Of a DNA stretch of 64,000 nucleotides, positions 60,731 to 64,000 are shown one piece after another (positions within the stretch are counted from its first letter, which is position 1; each line of letters starts with the position of its first letter). Source of the DNA: UBA1765 sp045629945 (GTDB lineage: Bacteria > Fibrobacterota > Fibrobacteria > Fibrobacterales > Fibrobacteraceae); assembly GCA_045629945.1 (NCBI GenBank), contig JAZQSE010000009.1, forward strand, positions 1 through 64,000, written 5' to 3'. The position numbers and the translations under genes are program-made. The notes under the pieces are model-generated. The model had not been told where the DNA came from and did not search any database. It saw only the letters and a program-made list of their open reading frames with translations.

Positions 60731-63700
60731 ATGGAGAGCGTCATGATGACAAAACAGCCTATTAAAATATTTTCACGCCTGTCTTTCTGGAGCGTAGCGA
60801 TAGGATCCATGGCAATTCTCGCCGCCTGCGGTGGTGATAGCGGGAGCAAGTCCAGCGGAGCAGAAGATGTCCCCGTCCGCGAAGTTTCCACCATCTACGA
60901 CCTAGGAGCCTGTACCCCCGACCGTGAGGGGGATACCGTGTATGTTACGGCACAAGCCATCGATTATTTGTGTTCAAACAACAATTGGATCGATATCACG
61001 ACCCTGTCGGAAAATCCCGACGTAAACCTTTCCTCGGGGGGTGTTTCTGGCATCGACCCAGAATCCAGCAGTTCCAACGTGGACGACCCGCTGAACGGCG
61101 GTTCCAGTTCGTCGGTTCGCGCGTCCTACATCGAGGTTCCTACAAAGGAGCTGCTCGGCACCTGCGATTCCAGCGCCATTGGCCTACGTGCTTTGGTGCT
61201 AGCCGATTCCTCTTACTTTACCTGCAAGGCGGATGGCTGGGCAAAGGACGAAGCATACCTGGGTTACGACATCGTTCCTACCAAGGAAGACTTGCCACAG
61301 TGCCACGCAGGCAACGCCAAACAGCGCGTTTTGGTCAAGAAGGATTCCGTCTTCTTCAAATGCGATTCAGTAAAGTGGGAGCCCGAGACCGCCGACGGCT
61401 ATATCGTGAAGAACGCGTCCATCTTAGGAGCGGCGCAGAAGGGACCCTTCAAGTTCGATTCTCCTCTGACACTCCGCGAAGTCCTTTTGCACGACGACGC
61501 GCTGACCTACACGGGCCGCGAATACATCGACGAGATTTCCAGCAACAAGGGCGATTTCGTGATTCCGAAAGTGAACCTGGTTTACCCCTACGCAGTGCTT
61601 GAGGTTCGTGGGCTTTGGCGTAACGAAGTGACTGGCGAATGGAGCAAGGATTCCATGACGCTCCGTGCTCTGACCGATTTGACCAGCCGCACCGAGGTGA
61701 ACATCAACCTGCTTACCCACCTGGAATATGACCGCGCCGTACAGCTGGTGAACAAGGGCTACAGCATGTTCGCCGCCAAAAAACAGGCCGAATACGAAAT
61801 CATGACGGCTTTCGGGTTTGCAACCACGGTGGAGTATTCCGAAGACCTGAAAACATTCGTGCCATCCACCAGCACGAACCACGATGTAAACGCCACCCTC
61901 ATGGCGATTTCGCTGCTTTTCATTGGCGACAGGAGCGAAGCCGAAATCCAGAAGGCAATTGCCGACTTCAAGCAGGACATGGCCGGTGACGGCGAGTGGA
62001 ACGACGCCCAGACCAAGGCCGATATGGCGGACTGGGCAGAAAGTTTTGACTGTGGTTCCGTGAGGGCAAATGTGAAGAGCTGGAACATTTTGGACATTCC
62101 CGCTTACGAGAGCTACCTGACCATTTACTGGAACAACGCCTACGAATTGGGCGGCTGCGCCTTGACCCGCTACGACGTGGTGGCCCAGAACAGGAACGCC
62201 AAGAGCAAGAACTACAATGTCCACTACATCTGCAAGGCTACAGGTTGGCAGAAAGCTACCGATTACGAGAAGGACACCTACCAGTGGGCCGAAGGTGAAG
62301 AGGGCGAATTCAAGAAGGGCGACGTGACCGAGACCTACTACGTGTTCGAAAACGGGTCGTGGACCGTGGCGAAAAACGAAACGGCACTGGGACTATGTAC
62401 CGAGGCACGCAATGGTGAAATAGGTAAAATTGACACCACGTACTTTATTTGCGACAGCAAGAACTGGCGCAAGGCCACCGTGCTGGAATACGACACCTAC
62501 CAATTCGGTGCGGGCAACGACGGCGAAGTCCGCACTGGCAAGGTGAACGAAGACAAGTATTATGTCTATGAGAATGGGGCATGGCGGGCATCTGCAAGTG
62601 AAATCGAAAACAACCTGGGTGCGTGCGTCAGCATTCGCGAAAGTGAAAAGCACCAGCTCAACGGCAAGTACTACATCTGCGAAAATAAGGTTTGGAAAGA
62701 AATCACCGCTACAGAATATGGACTTGGGTATTGCACCACGGCAAAGAATGGTGCCGTCGAAAAACTTAATGATGTGTATTACATCTGCAAGACTGAGAAA
62801 TGGAATGTTGCGACTGCGCTGGAGTATGATACTTATGGAAAAAAATGTGGTACGGACGGGACAATTGTTTCTGGAGAGGTTGGCCCTTCAAACAAGTATG
62901 TTTGCGATGCAGGGGCGTTTAGAGTCGCAAATGAACAGGAAAAAAAGCTGAATAAGGGTTGCGTTAATTACACGGAAAACGAGAAACTTTCGCTTAATGG
63001 AATATACTACATCTGCGAAAATAAAGCTTGGAAAGAAATCACCGCTACAGAATATGGACTAGGATATTGCACCACAGCAAAGAACGGCACCATCGAAAAA
63101 TTGAATGATGTGTATTACATCTGCAAGACAAATTCCTGGAATGTCGCAACCGTGTTGGAATATGACACCTACCAGTTCGGTGCGGGCAACGATGGCGAAG
63201 TCCGCGTGGGCAAGGTCAACGAAGACAAGTATTATGTCTATGAAAATGGGGCATGGCGGGCATCTGCAAGTGAAATCGAAAACAACCTGGGCGGATGCAC
63301 AATTTCTCGTGAAGGCGAAGTTGATAAATCAGAAAATACCTATTATATCTGCAAATCTAAAACTTGGAAAACGGCAACCGTGTTGGAATACGATACATAC
63401 GGAAAGGCTTGCCTTACAGATGGGTCAATTGTCCTAGGAGAAGTTACTGCAACAAACAAATATGTCTGTGATGCGGGGATATTCAGAGTTGCTAATGAAC
63501 AGGAAATTTCCCTGAATAAGGGTTGTGTCAGTTACACGGAGAATAGCGAAATTAGAAGGCAAATATCAGAAACACAGGATACTGTTTATACCTGCAAAAG
63601 TGGTAAGTGGACAGGTTCTGTAGGAATACACTACGGCACTTTGAAAGATGAAAGAGACAAAAAAACATACAAGACGGTAACCATAGGCACTCAAACTTGG

Positions 63701-64000
63701 ATGGCGGAAAACCTGAACTATTCCGATAGCGTCAGTTACCCTGGAATGCAAAAAAGGAATTGGTGTTATGAAAACCGCTTGGACAGTTGCTCCAAATATG
63801 GTCGCTTATACACCTGGGCTGCCGCCATGGATAGTGCCGGTACATTCAGTACCAATGGAAAAGGCTGCGGTCACAACAAGGAATTTCACTCACCTACTTA
63901 TCCTGTACGGGGAATTTGCCCCGAAGGATGGCATTTGCCGACCACTGATGAATTTAGAACCCTTTTCACAACCGTAGGAGGAGACTCAACGGCAGGTAAA
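60731..64000 (+). CDS. FISUMP-domain lipoprotein (partial, runs off the window)
   Basis: The frame is open without a stop from ATG 60731 to the window end (1090 codons). The N-terminal signal (FWSVAIGSMAILAACGG) has a lipobox Cys, followed by a Ser/Gly-rich linker. Residues to about 520 are unrecognised. A tandem array of Trp/Cys modules (YYICKxxxW..AT..EYDTY) follows, with internal 336-bp DNA repeats. From about residue 965 the FISUMP domain begins: KTYKTVTIGTQTWMAENLNY, KYGRLYTWAAAMDSAGTFST, YPVRGICPEGWHLPTTDEF. FISUMP proteins are an expanded surface family of Fibrobacter with unsettled function. G+C is clearly higher than in the genes to its left. Downstream ATGs at 60743 or 60746 are alternative starts. 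Confidence 0.9.
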   Translation, partial: MESVMMTKQPIKIFSRLSFWSVAIGSMAILAACGGDSGSKSSGAEDVPVREVSTIYDLGACTPDREGDTVYVTAQAIDYLCSNNNWIDITTLSENPDVNLSSGGVSGIDPESSSSNVDDPLNGGSSSSVRASYIEVPTKELLGTCDSSAIGLRALVLADSSYFTCKADGWAKDEAYLGYDIVPTKEDLPQCHAGNAKQRVLVKKDSVFFKCDSVKWEPETADGYIVKNASILGAAQKGPFKFDSPLTLREVLLHDDALTYTGREYIDEISSNKGDFVIPKVNLVYPYAVLEVRGLWRNEVTGEWSKDSMTLRALTDLTSRTEVNINLLTHLEYDRAVQLVNKGYSMFAAKKQAEYEIMTAFGFATTVEYSEDLKTFVPSTSTNHDVNATLMAISLLFIGDRSEAEIQKAIADFKQDMAGDGEWNDAQTKADMADWAESFDCGSVRANVKSWNILDIPAYESYLTIYWNNAYELGGCALTRYDVVAQNRNAKSKNYNVHYICKATGWQKATDYEKDTYQWAEGEEGEFKKGDVTETYYVFENGSWTVAKNETALGLCTEARNGEIGKIDTTYFICDSKNWRKATVLEYDTYQFGAGNDGEVRTGKVNEDKYYVYENGAWRASASEIENNLGACVSIRESEKHQLNGKYYICENKVWKEITATEYGLGYCTTAKNGAVEKLNDVYYICKTEKWNVATALEYDTYGKKCGTDGTIVSGEVGPSNKYVCDAGAFRVANEQEKKLNKGCVNYTENEKLSLNGIYYICENKAWKEITATEYGLGYCTTAKNGTIEKLNDVYYICKTNSWNVATVLEYDTYQFGAGNDGEVRVGKVNEDKYYVYENGAWRASASEIENNLGGCTISREGEVDKSENTYYICKSKTWKTATVLEYDTYGKACLTDGSIVLGEVTATNKYVCDAGIFRVANEQEISLNKGCVSYTENSEIRRQISETQDTVYTCKSGKWTGSVGIHYGTLKDERDKKTYKTVTIGTQTWMAENLNYSDSVSYPGMQKRNWCYENRLDSCSKYGRLYTWAAAMDSAGTFSTNGKGCGHNKEFHSPTYPVRGICPEGWHLPTTDEFRTLFTTVGGDSTAGK
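62486..63300 (+). repeat. 336-bp-period internal repeats in the FISUMP lipoprotein
   Basis: The segment from GAATACGACACCTACCAATT (62486) recurs at 63158, nearly identical over about 135 bp, at a distance of 672 bp (2 x 336). The segment encoding EITATEYGLGYCTTAKNG near 62700 recurs 336 bp later. The copies are in frame and point to recent duplication. Confidence 0.85.

Noticed and set aside
60970..62224. ORFs at 60970-61602 (+) and 61424-62224 (-)
   Set aside because: Both lie within the continuous FISUMP lipoprotein frame, which has a lipobox and stays open to the window end.

Overview
The window comes from a fibre-degrading member of the Fibrobacterota (Fibrobacteraceae). The strongest evidence is a circularly permuted GH16 mixed-linkage glucanase of the Fibrobacter succinogenes type (58843-59931) and a large lipoprotein that ends in a FISUMP domain, the F. 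succinogenes major paralogous domain (60731 to the window end). A GH10 xylanase, a GH3 beta-glucosidase and several secreted proteins with type-A-sorting-like terminal domains agree with this. Most of the window is AT-rich. Two blocks are visibly richer in G+C: parts of the type I restriction-modification locus (about 18.4-33.1 kb) and the FISUMP lipoprotein. The species cannot be named from the sequence.

Layout. 0-4.4 kb, all minus strand: PPi-dependent phosphofructokinase, a short GspE/PilB-type ATPase, a block of dispersed repeats, a CobC-like phosphatase and the SRP RNA. 4.6-11.7 kb: a giant secreted cadherin-repeat protein containing seven exact-length 309-bp units. 11.8-18.3 kb: purB, an outer-membrane barrel, an MCE/MlaD protein, a secreted jelly-roll protein and argG. 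18.4-33.1 kb: a type I R-M system (hsdM, hsdS, hsdR) with other genes lodged inside it. These are two AlbA/Schlafen-type regulators, a decayed AAA ATPase followed by two unrecognised genes, a HEPN-like protein and a complete hipBST toxin-antitoxin operon. 33.1-42.4 kb: zinc ribbon protein, hrpA, two parvulin-type chaperones, a methyltransferase, an FtsE-type ATPase without FtsX, a Cys-repeat protein and an ABC-2 exporter permease. 42.5-53.1 kb: secreted protein, GH3, SDR, stand-alone MetH reactivation domain, membrane pyrophosphatase, GH10 xylanase and an outer-membrane protein. 53.2-58.6 kb: ilvB-ilvN (minus) and rpsO-pnp (plus), separated by 0.7 kb of AT-rich DNA. 58.8-64 kb: GH16 glucanase, a frameshifted secreted-protein remnant, a possible structured RNA and the FISUMP lipoprotein, which runs off the end.

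How genes work together. The PPi-dependent phosphofructokinase and the membrane pyrophosphatase point to PPi-linked energy metabolism. The GH10, GH3 and GH16 enzymes, with the cadherin and sorting-domain proteins, suggest hemicellulose and beta-glucan breakdown at the cell surface. The SurA-like chaperones would help fold the outer-membrane barrels.

The part most worth follow-up is the inside of the R-M locus. Truncated 3' ends of hsdS and of the HEPN-like gene remain as scars, both AlbA proteins carry a fourfold 12-bp repeat in the same linker, and a three-gene ATPase cassette of unknown function sits between hsdS and hsdR. Several genes were found by reading rather than as long closed ORFs: the open-ended FISUMP gene, the frameshifted remnant at 59987-60285, and the two 3'-end scars.
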